41,134 nucleotides of DNA from an uncultured Clostridia bacterium. Lineage in GTDB: Bacteria; Bacillota; Clostridia; Lachnospirales; Lachnospiraceae. The notes under the pieces are model-generated. The model saw nothing but the letters and a program-made list of their open reading frames with translations. It searched no databases and was not told the origin of the DNA. Made by a program: the position numbers and the translations under genes. Within the stretch, counting starts at the first letter, position 1; every line of letters starts with the position of its first letter. Below, piece after piece: positions 16,077-24,003 of this stretch. The stretch spans positions 1-41,134 of the forward strand of contig CAMAKT010000002.1 of assembly GCA_945836135.1 (NCBI GenBank). The letters are read 5' to 3'.

Positions 16077-16982
16077 CTATTGAAGATACTTTTCCACCGA
16101 CGCTACGGCATTGGCACCATCGGCAGCGGCAGTGACAATCTGTCTGAGCTGCTTGGTTCTGATGTCCCCGGCTGCGTACACACCCCTGATATTGGTACAA
16201 CAGTCCTCGGCGGCAATAATATAGCCTGCTTCATCCCTTGCAACAGCCTCGTCAATATATGCCGTCACAGGCTGCATGCCAACCGCAAAGAATACACCGT
16301 CAACCGCAAGCTCATTTCGAGCATCCGTCTTTTTATTTCTTAAGGCAACCGACGATACCTTATTTTCTCCCTTGACCTCCTCCACAACGCTGTCAAGCAC
16401 GAATTCTATATTCTCCGCCTGCCGAGCCTTGGAGACAAGGCTTTTCGCCGCACGGAACTCATTCCTGCGGTGGATGAGATACACCTTCCTGCACAACCTT
16501 GACAGATAAAGTGCATCCTCTAATGCTACATCACCACCACCTACCACTGCCGTCACCTTATTGCGAAAGAACGCTCCATCGCAGGTAGCACAGTATGATA
16601 CACCTCTTCCCGCATATTCCTCCTCACCCTTGACTCCCGCTTTGCGGTGTACGGCTCCTGTGGCAATAATAATGCTTCTGCTCTCATAGGTATTCTTTTC
16701 GGTGGTTACGCTTTTTATGCTTCCCTCAGCCTTCATAGAGAGCACATTCTCCGTCACAAATCTCGTTCCAAGCGTCCTTGCGTGTTCGGCAAACTTCGTT
16801 CCAAGCTCAAATCCGCCAACCCCCGGGAGTCCCGGGTAATTATCCACATCACTTGTAGTAAGTACCTGTCCTCCGGGCATCATGCTTCCCTCTATTACAA
16901 TAAAATCAAGTTCGGCTCTCGCCGCATAGATGGCTGCCGCCGTGCCTGCAGGGCCACCTCCTATAATAATTAAATCGTACAT
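16077..16982 (-). CDS. trxB: Thioredoxin reductase
   Basis: An NADPH-dependent flavoenzyme that reduces thioredoxin. The 301-aa protein has the N-terminal FAD site IIGGGPAGTAAAIYAARA, the redox-active CATC in GVSYCATCDGAFF, the NADPH site VVGGGDVALEDALYLS, and a C-terminal FAD segment GVYAAGDIRTKQLRQIVTAAADGA. The ATG at 16982 is used because AAGGAG precedes it closely and the FAD strand then starts at residue 3; an in-frame ATG at 17000 would include the ribosome site in the coding region. It is divergent from the plus-strand SDR gene, and no thioredoxin gene is adjacent. Length and motifs are normal. Confidence 0.95.
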   Translation of the reverse strand: MYDLIIIGGGPAGTAAAIYAARAELDFIVIEGSMMPGGQVLTTSDVDNYPGLPGVGGFELGTKFAEHARTLGTRFVTENVLSMKAEGSIKSVTTEKNTYESRSIIIATGAVHRKAGVKGEEEYAGRGVSYCATCDGAFFRNKVTAVVGGGDVALEDALYLSRLCRKVYLIHRRNEFRAAKSLVSKARQAENIEFVLDSVVEEVKGENKVSSVALRNKKTDARNELAVDGVFFAVGMQPVTAYIDEAVARDEAGYIIAAEDCCTNIRGVYAAGDIRTKQLRQIVTAAADGANAVASVEKYLQ

Positions 16983-17015
16983 TCCCTTTCTCCTTAACAT
17001 AAATAAAATTTTCGA

Positions 17016-17044
17016 TTGTAAATCTAACTCTTTTTACTTAAAAT
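17016..17044 (+). promoter_or_regulatory. Candidate promoter of the YmfI-like gene
   Basis: Plus strand: -35 TTGTAA (17016-17021), 17-bp spacer, -10 TAAAAT (17039-17044), in the 124-bp divergent gap with trxB. The leader would be about 55 nt. Confidence 0.45.
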
Positions 17045-17106
17045 ATTAAACATGGGTAGAAGAATTTCTCCCTAATATTATTACGTTCTTCAAGAATGGA
17101 GCAATT

Positions 17107-17835
17107 ATGAAAAAAACAGTTCTTATCACCGGCGCCTCAAGGGGTATAGGTCGTGCCATCGCCCTTGCCTTCGCCCAAAAAAATTATAATCTGGTGCTGT
17201 GCAGCAGCAAAAGCGATGCAGAACTTGAACATACTGCGCAGGAAGTCCAGTCACTGGGTGCAGACTGTATCCGGATGCTTTCGGATGTGTCTGATTACCG
17301 CAGTGTTCAGGAACTTTTTGCCACTGCGAAATCCCGTTTCGGCAAAGTTGATATTCTGGTAAACAATGCCGGTATCGCGCACATTGGTCTCCTTCAAGAC
17401 ATGAGCTATGAAGAGTGGGAACATATTGTAAACGTCAATCTCAGTTCAGTTTTTGCTACCTGCAAACTTGCAATTCCCGACATGATATACCAAAAGAGCG
17501 GCAGCATCATCAATATCAGCTCAGTATGGGGTGTATGCGGAGCTTCCTGCGAGGTGGCATACTCCGCCACCAAGGGCGGCATCAATGCCTTTACCAAAGC
17601 TCTTGCAAAGGAGCTTGCGCCTTCCGGTATTAACGTCAACGCCATAGCTTGCGGTGTGATAGATACCGAAATGAACCACTGTTTTTCCCCGGAGGAACGT
17701 GTTGCCATACTCGACGAAATTCCGGCAGGCAGAATGGGAACTCCTGATGAGGTCGCTGGTCTTGTTCTTGCAATAAGCGAGGGAAGCTCCTACCTGACAG
17801 GTCAGATTATCGCTCTCGACGGCGGGTATATCTGA
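17107..17835 (+). CDS. ymfI: SDR-family reductase, probable EF-P 5-aminopentanone reductase
   Basis: A 242-aa short-chain dehydrogenase with the NADPH site TGASRGIG (8-15), NNAG (86-89), catalytic Ser138/139, Tyr152 and Lys156 (YSATK), and a C-terminal GGYI. Its overall look is FabG, but the active-site loop reads SSVWGVCGASCEVAYS. The W-G-x(2)-G-A-S-C-E-V pattern is, from memory of family sequences, characteristic of B. subtilis YmfI rather than FabG, which has V-G-x(2)-G-N there. YmfI reduces the 5-aminopentanone group on elongation factor P to 5-aminopentanol, needed for full EF-P activity. No fatty-acid synthesis gene surrounds it, in keeping with this reading. The ribosome site GGAG is 5 nt from the ATG. 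It is the only plus-strand gene here. FabG-like alternatives cannot be excluded. Confidence 0.75.
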   Translation: MKKTVLITGASRGIGRAIALAFAQKNYNLVLCSSKSDAELEHTAQEVQSLGADCIRMLSDVSDYRSVQELFATAKSRFGKVDILVNNAGIAHIGLLQDMSYEEWEHIVNVNLSSVFATCKLAIPDMIYQKSGSIINISSVWGVCGASCEVAYSATKGGINAFTKALAKELAPSGINVNAIACGVIDTEMNHCFSPEERVAILDEIPAGRMGTPDEVAGLVLAISEGSSYLTGQIIALDGGYI

Positions 17836-17854
17836 CCTGCACATCGCAGTCGCA

Positions 17855-18850
17855 TCACAACAATGCTACAATAATCGGAATCGTAATCAGCGACAACGCC
17901 GTCGTGACTACAATATTTCTCGTCACAATCTTTGTATCAGCATCATGCTCGTTTGCCATCATAACCACCATGGACGCCACCGGCATACCATTTGTTATGG
18001 TGGCAATTGCTGTGTAAAATTCATTAATATGAAGAAAACGGCACACCCCAAGGGTAACAAACGGAATTATAAGCAGTCTTATTACGGAAAAACCATAGCT
18101 TCTTAAATCACTTAGTGACTCCTTAACCGGATACTGCGCAAAGGCCGCTCCCAGCACCAGCATGGACAGTACAGAGGTGGTATTTCCTATCATATAACAA
18201 GTCTCATATATCACCCCATCATCACGAATTCCGGTAATGAATATGACAAGCGCAAGGAGAATAAGAATAAATCCCGGCGTTATAAGCGACTTAGCAAGCT
18301 CTGATGCCCTTTCCCGCAGACTGCGGTTTCCTGCGCTGCCATCCTTATTGTCCGTATTGCGACGCTTGTCCGAAATGTTATTTTCACTCTTAAGCGACGC
18401 CGATTTAAGACAGTACACAGCGTAGGTATATATAAATATATTAAAAGAGAAATGCAGCATAGATGAGTAAAAAACAGCCTCGTCTCCAAGCACTGACTGA
18501 AGCACCGGAAATCCCATGAAGGAGTTGTTCGAAAACACCATCATGCACTCATATACCGGCCTGTCCTTTGGATTAATTCTAAGCAGCGTAGTAACAATTC
18601 TTGCAAATACGATAAAGCCCAGGTACATAAGTATTCCTGCACCGAACACCAGCAGCACCTTAAATCGGTTCTGCGTGGAGGCACTTAACGCCGTTGATAT
18701 AATCCACAGCGGTGCTGTCACCTTCACCACCAGTGATGACAGCTTTTTACCCGTAGCATTGTCAATAATATTACATTTATTCAGGACAAAACCCAAAATA
18801 AGTATAATAAAAAGCTTAAGCATACATTTTGCAATTACAACTATATCCAT
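17855..18850 (-). CDS. AEC-family transporter (auxin efflux carrier type)
   Basis: A 331-aa integral membrane protein with about ten hydrophobic segments in two groups, split by a basic, polar central loop (about residues 155-185, rich in Lys, Arg, Asn). The first segment (LFIILILGFVLNK) and a later F-x-N-x-x-F-M-G-F-P motif (FSNNSFMGFPVL) match AEC permeases, which move organic acids or related small molecules across the membrane by a secondary mechanism. The substrate is unknown. The ATG at 18850 follows GAGAGGA; an earlier in-frame TTG would include that site. It is the last gene of the GH51 locus, 27 bp behind it, and converges with the plus-strand gene 19 bp away. Confidence 0.88.
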   Translation of the reverse strand: MDIVVIAKCMLKLFIILILGFVLNKCNIIDNATGKKLSSLVVKVTAPLWIISTALSASTQNRFKVLLVFGAGILMYLGFIVFARIVTTLLRINPKDRPVYECMMVFSNNSFMGFPVLQSVLGDEAVFYSSMLHFSFNIFIYTYAVYCLKSASLKSENNISDKRRNTDNKDGSAGNRSLRERASELAKSLITPGFILILLALVIFITGIRDDGVIYETCYMIGNTTSVLSMLVLGAAFAQYPVKESLSDLRSYGFSVIRLLIIPFVTLGVCRFLHINEFYTAIATITNGMPVASMVVMMANEHDADTKIVTRNIVVTTALSLITIPIIVALL

Positions 18851-18877
18851 GACTTTTCGTCCTCTCAAGTCCCTGTT

Positions 18878-21187
18878 TTATTCGAATACCAGCACGTTAA
18901 CCGAATGAGGCGGTATATCATAATCGACAGCATTGTCGGATATTACAAGCTGTTCTGTGACCGGAACTACCTTATCCGGCTCATCCAGAGTGTTCTCCGC
19001 CAAAAGAGAACAGTTCTTAAGGCTGTGGCATACTGCCGAGCGCTTTGTGCTTCCTTCCAGCATAATCCGGGTCTTTTTCCCTTCTCCGGTCAGATTCACT
19101 GCCTTGACGATAACCCTTCCACAGTCCTCCTTAGAGGCGGCCACATATATTTCTTCAAGCTCAGGCAGACGATCCCATGTGTCATTATAGAGCTTGCCAT
19201 TAACATATGTGCGTATGCGCCTTCCTTCTATCTCAAGGCTGAGTGTGTACTCCTTATCCTCTACATGGAATATCCTGTGTGATATAGTGGAACCTCGTCC
19301 GTTTCTCATACTTGTAAGATTACAGTCCCAATTGTCCCAGCCGCCAAACTCCCACATAAGATGATTTTTGTCATCATGTTTCCCGAAAAGAAGCTTAAAG
19401 CCCTTTCTTCCACTACTCCGTCTGAACTTAAGTTCCAGTCTGTAGTGTCTGCTGTCAGCGTCAGTAATATTATGTACCTCATTCTCAAGGCTTATGTTAA
19501 AACTCCGTAACTTCTTAACTTCTCCCGTCTCCAAATCGGTAAAAGCTATATCCCATACTTTACCTTCTATATCATTGCCGACTACAGAAATGCTTCCCCC
19601 TATATTCTTCTCATCGGTAAGGGGAATAATCTCATCAAGACCTTCCAGACAGCTCTTAATTTCATAATCTCCCTGATACTGCATAAACATTTTCTGCACA
19701 TAATAATTAGGCGTCTTCATGATGCGGTGATTGTCAAACCATAGCATATCCGGTTTCCAGTTAACATAATCCACATTGGCAAGCATCGGTGCATAGCATG
19801 CCAGCTCAACAACCGGTGCCTTTTCAAGATGTGTCATGTAAGCAGCCTCCACAAGCGCATTATAGAATGTATTGCCCCATGAAGCATATTCTCCCAGAAA
19901 CACCTTAGTTCCGGAAGCATCGTAATCATCATAATGATGCATATTGGCCATAAACCACTCAGGCGAGCTGTAGTAATGCTCGTCAATCAAATCCGAGCCA
20001 TACTCTCTTGCACTCTTCCATCCGTCCTCATAAGCCTCACCCACAGCAAATGGCCCCGCTGTGTTGATAATCTTAATGTCAGGATATTTCTCTCGTATTG
20101 CCTTATGAAAATACGGATAACGCTCAAAAAATCCCGCACCAATCTCCTCGTTGCCGATTCCAATATACTCAAGCTTAAAAGGCTTAGGATGTCCCAATGC
20201 CGCACGCCTTGCTCCCCATACAGTATTCTCATCTCCCTTTGCAAACTCTATCAAATCAAGTGCATCATCAACCCATGATTTGAGCTTGTCAATCGGAACT
20301 CCCTCGCCCTTATGAGGATTGAAACCTCCCGGCAGAACAGGAAGTGGCTTGGCTCCTATGTCCTCACAGAAACAGAAATATTCGTAGTATCCAAGTCCAA
20401 GGGTCTGGTTATAACCCCAGTTATTCCGCCAGCTTGGTCTGCACTCAACCGGTCCTATTGTCCTCTTCCAACGATACATAGAATTGCGGGCATGATCATC
20501 AAGACTGCCGTCGTGGGTAAGACAGCCTCCCGGAAAACGCATAAATCTCGGCTTCATGTCTCTAAGTGCCTCTGCAATGTCCCGCCGCATACCGTTTTCA
20601 CGTCCCATGAAAGTATCCTCAGGAAACAGCGAAATCATGTCGAGCTTAAGCGTGGCATCTCCCGTAAGTTCTATATACAGCCTTCCGCGGGTCGAGGTTT
20701 CTTCAGCGGTAAGCAACTCTTCGTACTGTCTCCAATCCTTTCCTGAAAGAATAATTTTGCTCTCAGCGAATACTGTTTCTTCATCATCCCTCAGTGAAAT
20801 CCTTACAGTCATATTCTTCACCTCAGAAAGTACCGCAGCATACATTGAGAACTTATATTTCTCTCCTGCTTTCACATATATACCGGTATTAAAGCCGCAG
20901 TTATATATATAGCTTCCAGCAGAACCTTCCACTCTGAGGTAATGGGTATTATCTTCATTTAACGGTGCGTCCGTTTCCACAGACCACCTGGTTGTGTCTG
21001 ATTTATTCCAGGCTGTCAGACCATTGTAATCCTTGCGGTCAATGGTAGCGAATTCAAATGAACGATTCTGCACAAGCTCCCCGTACAAACCTCCGTCCGC
21101 CGCATGGTTAATATCTTCAAAAAAGATTCCGAATAAATCCTTAAGTTCCTTCGTTGTCTGATTCTCGTAAACCGTAATTTTTTTCAT
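18878..21187 (-). CDS. GH51 alpha-L-arabinofuranosidase
   Basis: Releases terminal arabinofuranose from arabinan or arabinoxylan fragments. The 769-aa protein starts with an N-terminal beta-sandwich containing a CBM4/9-like insert (about 60-190), then the (beta/alpha)8 catalytic barrel with RFPGGCLTHD (217-226), the acid/base Glu347 in IGIGNEEIG and the nucleophile Glu433 in FLGEYASWGN. Near 590-700 a LamG/concanavalin-like module (LELKFRRSSGRKGFKLLF... NGKLYNDTW) is embedded before the closing beta-sandwich. That makes it some 250 residues longer than the simple intracellular GH51 enzymes. No signal peptide is seen, so it probably acts on imported oligosaccharides. The start has GGGAG upstream. 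It lies between the DUF2974 hydrolase and the AEC transporter. Confidence 0.93.
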   Translation of the reverse strand: MKKITVYENQTTKELKDLFGIFFEDINHAADGGLYGELVQNRSFEFATIDRKDYNGLTAWNKSDTTRWSVETDAPLNEDNTHYLRVEGSAGSYIYNCGFNTGIYVKAGEKYKFSMYAAVLSEVKNMTVRISLRDDEETVFAESKIILSGKDWRQYEELLTAEETSTRGRLYIELTGDATLKLDMISLFPEDTFMGRENGMRRDIAEALRDMKPRFMRFPGGCLTHDGSLDDHARNSMYRWKRTIGPVECRPSWRNNWGYNQTLGLGYYEYFCFCEDIGAKPLPVLPGGFNPHKGEGVPIDKLKSWVDDALDLIEFAKGDENTVWGARRAALGHPKPFKLEYIGIGNEEIGAGFFERYPYFHKAIREKYPDIKIINTAGPFAVGEAYEDGWKSAREYGSDLIDEHYYSSPEWFMANMHHYDDYDASGTKVFLGEYASWGNTFYNALVEAAYMTHLEKAPVVELACYAPMLANVDYVNWKPDMLWFDNHRIMKTPNYYVQKMFMQYQGDYEIKSCLEGLDEIIPLTDEKNIGGSISVVGNDIEGKVWDIAFTDLETGEVKKLRSFNISLENEVHNITDADSRHYRLELKFRRSSGRKGFKLLFGKHDDKNHLMWEFGGWDNWDCNLTSMRNGRGSTISHRIFHVEDKEYTLSLEIEGRRIRTYVNGKLYNDTWDRLPELEEIYVAASKEDCGRVIVKAVNLTGEGKKTRIMLEGSTKRSAVCHSLKNCSLLAENTLDEPDKVVPVTEQLVISDNAVDYDIPPHSVNVLVFE

Positions 21188-21216
21188 ATTATTCTCAATT
21201 CTCCCTTAATATTGTC

Positions 21217-22329
21217 TTATCTGCTGTCCCGTATTTTCTTAACCATATTGCGTCCGTATTCGGTTATAAGCGCTCTAAGAATGCGCCTCACCATTTTGGC
21301 CTTCTTAGGCTCCATGCCGAAGGTTTCCTTCACCATAATGTTAAACATGCTCGGATTATAGTGTTCCAAATCCGATAGATTATTAACTCCGGCATTAGTG
21401 AGAAGCTCATACACTGCATCCACAAACGCTACTCTCTGCTGGTTGTCAAGTCCCATAATCCACGTGCTGATTGTCTTGTCAATGACGAGACTTTCCTTTG
21501 ACCGCTCATCCAGCTCAACAAAACCATTCTTGTATACCTGCCAGCTCAGTCCATCATGCTGCATAATCCCACGGCTTGTGCTTTTAACTACCTCGTAACT
21601 CTCGCCATGCTCTAAGAGCATACCAACAATGGATGTTTCCGGTACAATGGTCTTAATTCGCTTCTCAACTTCACGGTATGCCTCTTTCTCAAGCATTGAT
21701 TCCAAAAAGCCCGGCCCGTCATTATTATAAATCTCGATAATGCGTTCCTTAAATTCTTCACGGCACATCACCGCCGCATAAATTGCAAGATTGCCGCCCT
21801 TGGAATGACCACCTATGCGTATCGGTCTGTCGTCATCTTCAATAGTACTCTCAAGATATCGCACCGCCTCCTCCTGGGAGGGAACCGGCATCTGGTATGC
21901 CATATTCAAGTCTTCCTTCCAGCCTAAAATCGTATCATCCGTTCCCGAATACGATATAAATGTAGTCCCGTCTTCCAAGCGAACATGTAATGCCGAGAAC
22001 TGCTCCTGATTTTCAAAATCATGCTTGTCAACGTATTTGCCAAGTTCTGCACCGGAGAAACGTTTTCCCTCTGCCATGGCATACAGCAGCAGTCCCGCAT
22101 TCCGCTCCAGCCTGCAGCTTGTCTCCATAGTACCGCTTTCCTTGAGCAGCCCCGCCGCTTCCTTAACCTTTATAAAACCGGCATCAGCTCCCGGCTCCGG
22201 CACAATACCTGCAAGTCCGGCATAGCTCAACTCTGCAAGAATAAGATTGTCCACCTCATTAAAGGGCAATACGGTGAAATCGAAATCCCCGTACCACTCC
22301 AGATAATCAATTATATTTCCTGTCATCAT
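21217..22329 (-). CDS. DUF2974 (Mbeg1-like) alpha/beta-hydrolase
   Basis: A 370-aa protein of the Mbeg1-like DUF2974 family. It opens with MTGNIIDYLEWYGDFDF and PFNEVDNLILAELSY, the typical family start, and has the lipase-type nucleophile elbow G-x-S-x-G in IGGHSKGGNLAIYAA, plus FISYSGTDDTILGWKEDLNM, a segment that in lipases lies near the oxyanion region. Substrate and localisation are unknown; no signal peptide is visible. The ATG at 22329 is 8 nt from GAAAGG; a GTG at 22338 and ATG at 22326 are alternatives. The gene lies directly behind a truncated glycoside hydrolase remnant and 29 bp ahead of GH51. Whether it takes part in polysaccharide use or is a bystander is unclear. Confidence 0.85.
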   Translation of the reverse strand: MMTGNIIDYLEWYGDFDFTVLPFNEVDNLILAELSYAGLAGIVPEPGADAGFIKVKEAAGLLKESGTMETSCRLERNAGLLLYAMAEGKRFSGAELGKYVDKHDFENQEQFSALHVRLEDGTTFISYSGTDDTILGWKEDLNMAYQMPVPSQEEAVRYLESTIEDDDRPIRIGGHSKGGNLAIYAAVMCREEFKERIIEIYNNDGPGFLESMLEKEAYREVEKRIKTIVPETSIVGMLLEHGESYEVVKSTSRGIMQHDGLSWQVYKNGFVELDERSKESLVIDKTISTWIMGLDNQQRVAFVDAVYELLTNAGVNNLSDLEHYNPSMFNIMVKETFGMEPKKAKMVRRILRALITEYGRNMVKKIRDSR

Positions 22330-22366
22330 ACGCTGCACCTTTCATCCAATAAGCTGACTATACAAA

Positions 22367-22470
22367 TTAATATGTACACTCATAATCCGTAAATTGTGCC
22401 CTTCCGCTGCCCACTGCATACAGTCCAAACATCACTCCGGTAAAGCCACCTGCCACCTCTCCTATACTGT
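22367..22470 (-). pseudogene. C-terminal stump of a glycoside hydrolase (GH43-like)
   Basis: In the gap between hldE and the DUF2974 gene the minus strand holds an open frame ending in TAA at 22369-22367. It reads GEVAGGFTGVMFGLYAVGSG, then RAQFTDYECTY and stop. The G-G-F-T-G-V-x-x-G-L-Y-A ... F-x-x-x-E pattern resembles the last strands of the beta-sandwich that ends many GH43 xylosidases/arabinosidases (which usually finish in A-x-F-D-x-F-E-Y). There is no start codon or ribosome site, and homology-like sequence stops near 22465-22500, just before the hldE terminator. I read it as the tail of a destroyed gene that once headed the GH51 operon. The family assignment rests on about 30 residues. 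Confidence 0.6.
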
Positions 22471-22492
22471 TTTTAGAAAATTGTAGCACATG

Positions 22493-22530
22493 TGATAAAA
22501 TAAATAAAGAGTTCCTTAATTGGAACTCTT
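22493..22530 (-). terminator. Rho-independent terminator of the heptose operon
   Basis: Perfect 9-bp stem (22507-22515 with 22522-22530) and a 6-nt loop, followed on the minus strand by a T-rich tail (22506-22493). It lies 22 bp past the hldE stop. Confidence 0.9.
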
Positions 22531-22552
22531 CATCATTAGCCCAAAAATGAAA

Positions 22553-23995
22553 TTATATACACTGTTCTTTCATTTTATTGATAATATTGGTCGTGGATTT
22601 TCCATCTACAAACGGAATGACTTCAACACTTCCTCCATAAGATTTCACAAAATCCGCACCTACAATATTATCCACATTATAGTCACCACCCTTTACAAGA
22701 ATGTCCGGGTGCACGCGACAGATAAGGTTATACGGTGTATCCTCTTCGAATAATACAATATAATCTATGAAATCCAACTCGGCAAGCATATCTATTCTAT
22801 CCTTTTCGGAATTAATAGGACGTTCAGGCCCCTTCAGCCTCTTGACAGAGGAATCGGAATTAAGTCCTACAACTAAAATATCTCCCTTATTCTTTGCTTC
22901 TTTCAGATATTTGATATGTCCAATATGAAGAATGTCAAAACAGCCGTTAGTAAATACTATCTTTTGGTCGCGCTTCGTTTCCAATACAGCCGCAATTGTC
23001 TCCATCGTCTGCACCTTATTATTGCCGGTATATAATTCGTCAATAACCTCGTCCATTGTAACAACCGTAGTTCCGAATCGCGTAATCTTAATTGATGATG
23101 CCGTATTAGCTATACTTAATATTTCCCTAGGCTTAAATCCATACACCAGAGATACGGCAGCATAAGCAAATGCAGTATCTCCCGCACCAACCACATCGTA
23201 TACCTTTCTAGAATCACATGCCACGTGAATAATACTGTTGTCTTCGCCCAGATACGCCATCCCGTCACCGCTTAGTGTTGCCAAAACACAATTACAGCAA
23301 GCCTTCTCCTTCAGATGCTCCATTGCTCTTTCCACTTGCTCCATAGTGTCCACAGGCATTCCGGAGAGCTCTGCCAGTTCCTTTCGGTTAGGCTTAAGCA
23401 TATATGCCCCGCTGTACTTAGTGGCATCTAAGTCTTTCACATCCACAATGACTTTCTTATTGTGTGCCGAAGCAATCCTAATTAATTGCTGTGTAAAATC
23501 AAATGATAGAACCCCCTTCATATAGTCCGATAAGAGAATTATATCAAAACTATCTATCTGCTCTTCATACCGACTAAGGAGCTGCTCCTGGGTATCAGAA
23601 TTAAGTGGCTTTGTGGATTCATCATCCACACGCAAAAGCTGCTGGTTATTTGCCACAAATCTTGTTTTAAGAGTTGTTGGTCTATCCTGCTCCACTGCCA
23701 CCATGTCAGTACATATGCCGGATTTTTCCAAAAGCTTAAGGACCGTCTTCCCCGCCTCATCATTGCCTACACATGCAAGTACAGAAACCTGCTGATGGAT
23801 GCCAAGAAGGTTCGCTGCCACATTGGCAGCACCACCAAGAATATTCTTTTCTTGCTGATACTTAAGCACCGGTACAGGAGCCTCGGGTGAAATTCTGTTA
23901 ATGCAGCCTATACAATATCTGTCCAGCATAATATCACCCACGACCAAAAAATTCTTAGGTCTGTCTATAATGTTCTGAAGCATTTCCTTCGTCAT
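22553..23995 (-). CDS. hldE: Bifunctional heptose-7-phosphate kinase / heptose-1-phosphate adenylyltransferase
   Basis: HldE performs two steps in making ADP-D-glycero-beta-D-manno-heptose: 1-phosphorylation of heptose 7-phosphate and adenylylation of heptose 1-phosphate after GmhB has removed the 7-phosphate. The 480-aa protein has a PfkB/ribokinase-type kinase domain (1-330; GGAANVAAN near 54, catalytic GAGD 270-273) and a C-terminal cytidylyltransferase-like domain (343-480; TNGCFDILHIGHIKYL with HIGH 357-360). Both active-site signatures are intact and the length matches Gram-negative HldE. It is the last gene of gmhA-gmhB-GT9-hldE, with ribosome site TTGAGGT. No hldD epimerase is present, so the product should stay in the D,D form. 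In Gram-positives GDP-heptose routes are better known; the fused HldE points to ADP-heptose. Confidence 0.93.
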   Translation of the reverse strand: MTKEMLQNIIDRPKNFLVVGDIMLDRYCIGCINRISPEAPVPVLKYQQEKNILGGAANVAANLLGIHQQVSVLACVGNDEAGKTVLKLLEKSGICTDMVAVEQDRPTTLKTRFVANNQQLLRVDDESTKPLNSDTQEQLLSRYEEQIDSFDIILLSDYMKGVLSFDFTQQLIRIASAHNKKVIVDVKDLDATKYSGAYMLKPNRKELAELSGMPVDTMEQVERAMEHLKEKACCNCVLATLSGDGMAYLGEDNSIIHVACDSRKVYDVVGAGDTAFAYAAVSLVYGFKPREILSIANTASSIKITRFGTTVVTMDEVIDELYTGNNKVQTMETIAAVLETKRDQKIVFTNGCFDILHIGHIKYLKEAKNKGDILVVGLNSDSSVKRLKGPERPINSEKDRIDMLAELDFIDYIVLFEEDTPYNLICRVHPDILVKGGDYNVDNIVGADFVKSYGGSVEVIPFVDGKSTTNIINKMKEQCI

Positions 23996-24003
23996 ATTTT
24001 ACC

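Noticed and set aside
17107-17835. Housekeeping FabG
   Set aside because: The active-site loop matches YmfI better, and no fab genes are near; kept only as an alternative.
22553-23995. GDP-heptose route (HddA/HddC type) for S-layer glycans
   Set aside because: The kinase and nucleotidyltransferase are fused in the HldE arrangement with the HIGH cytidylyltransferase-like domain, which makes ADP-heptose.
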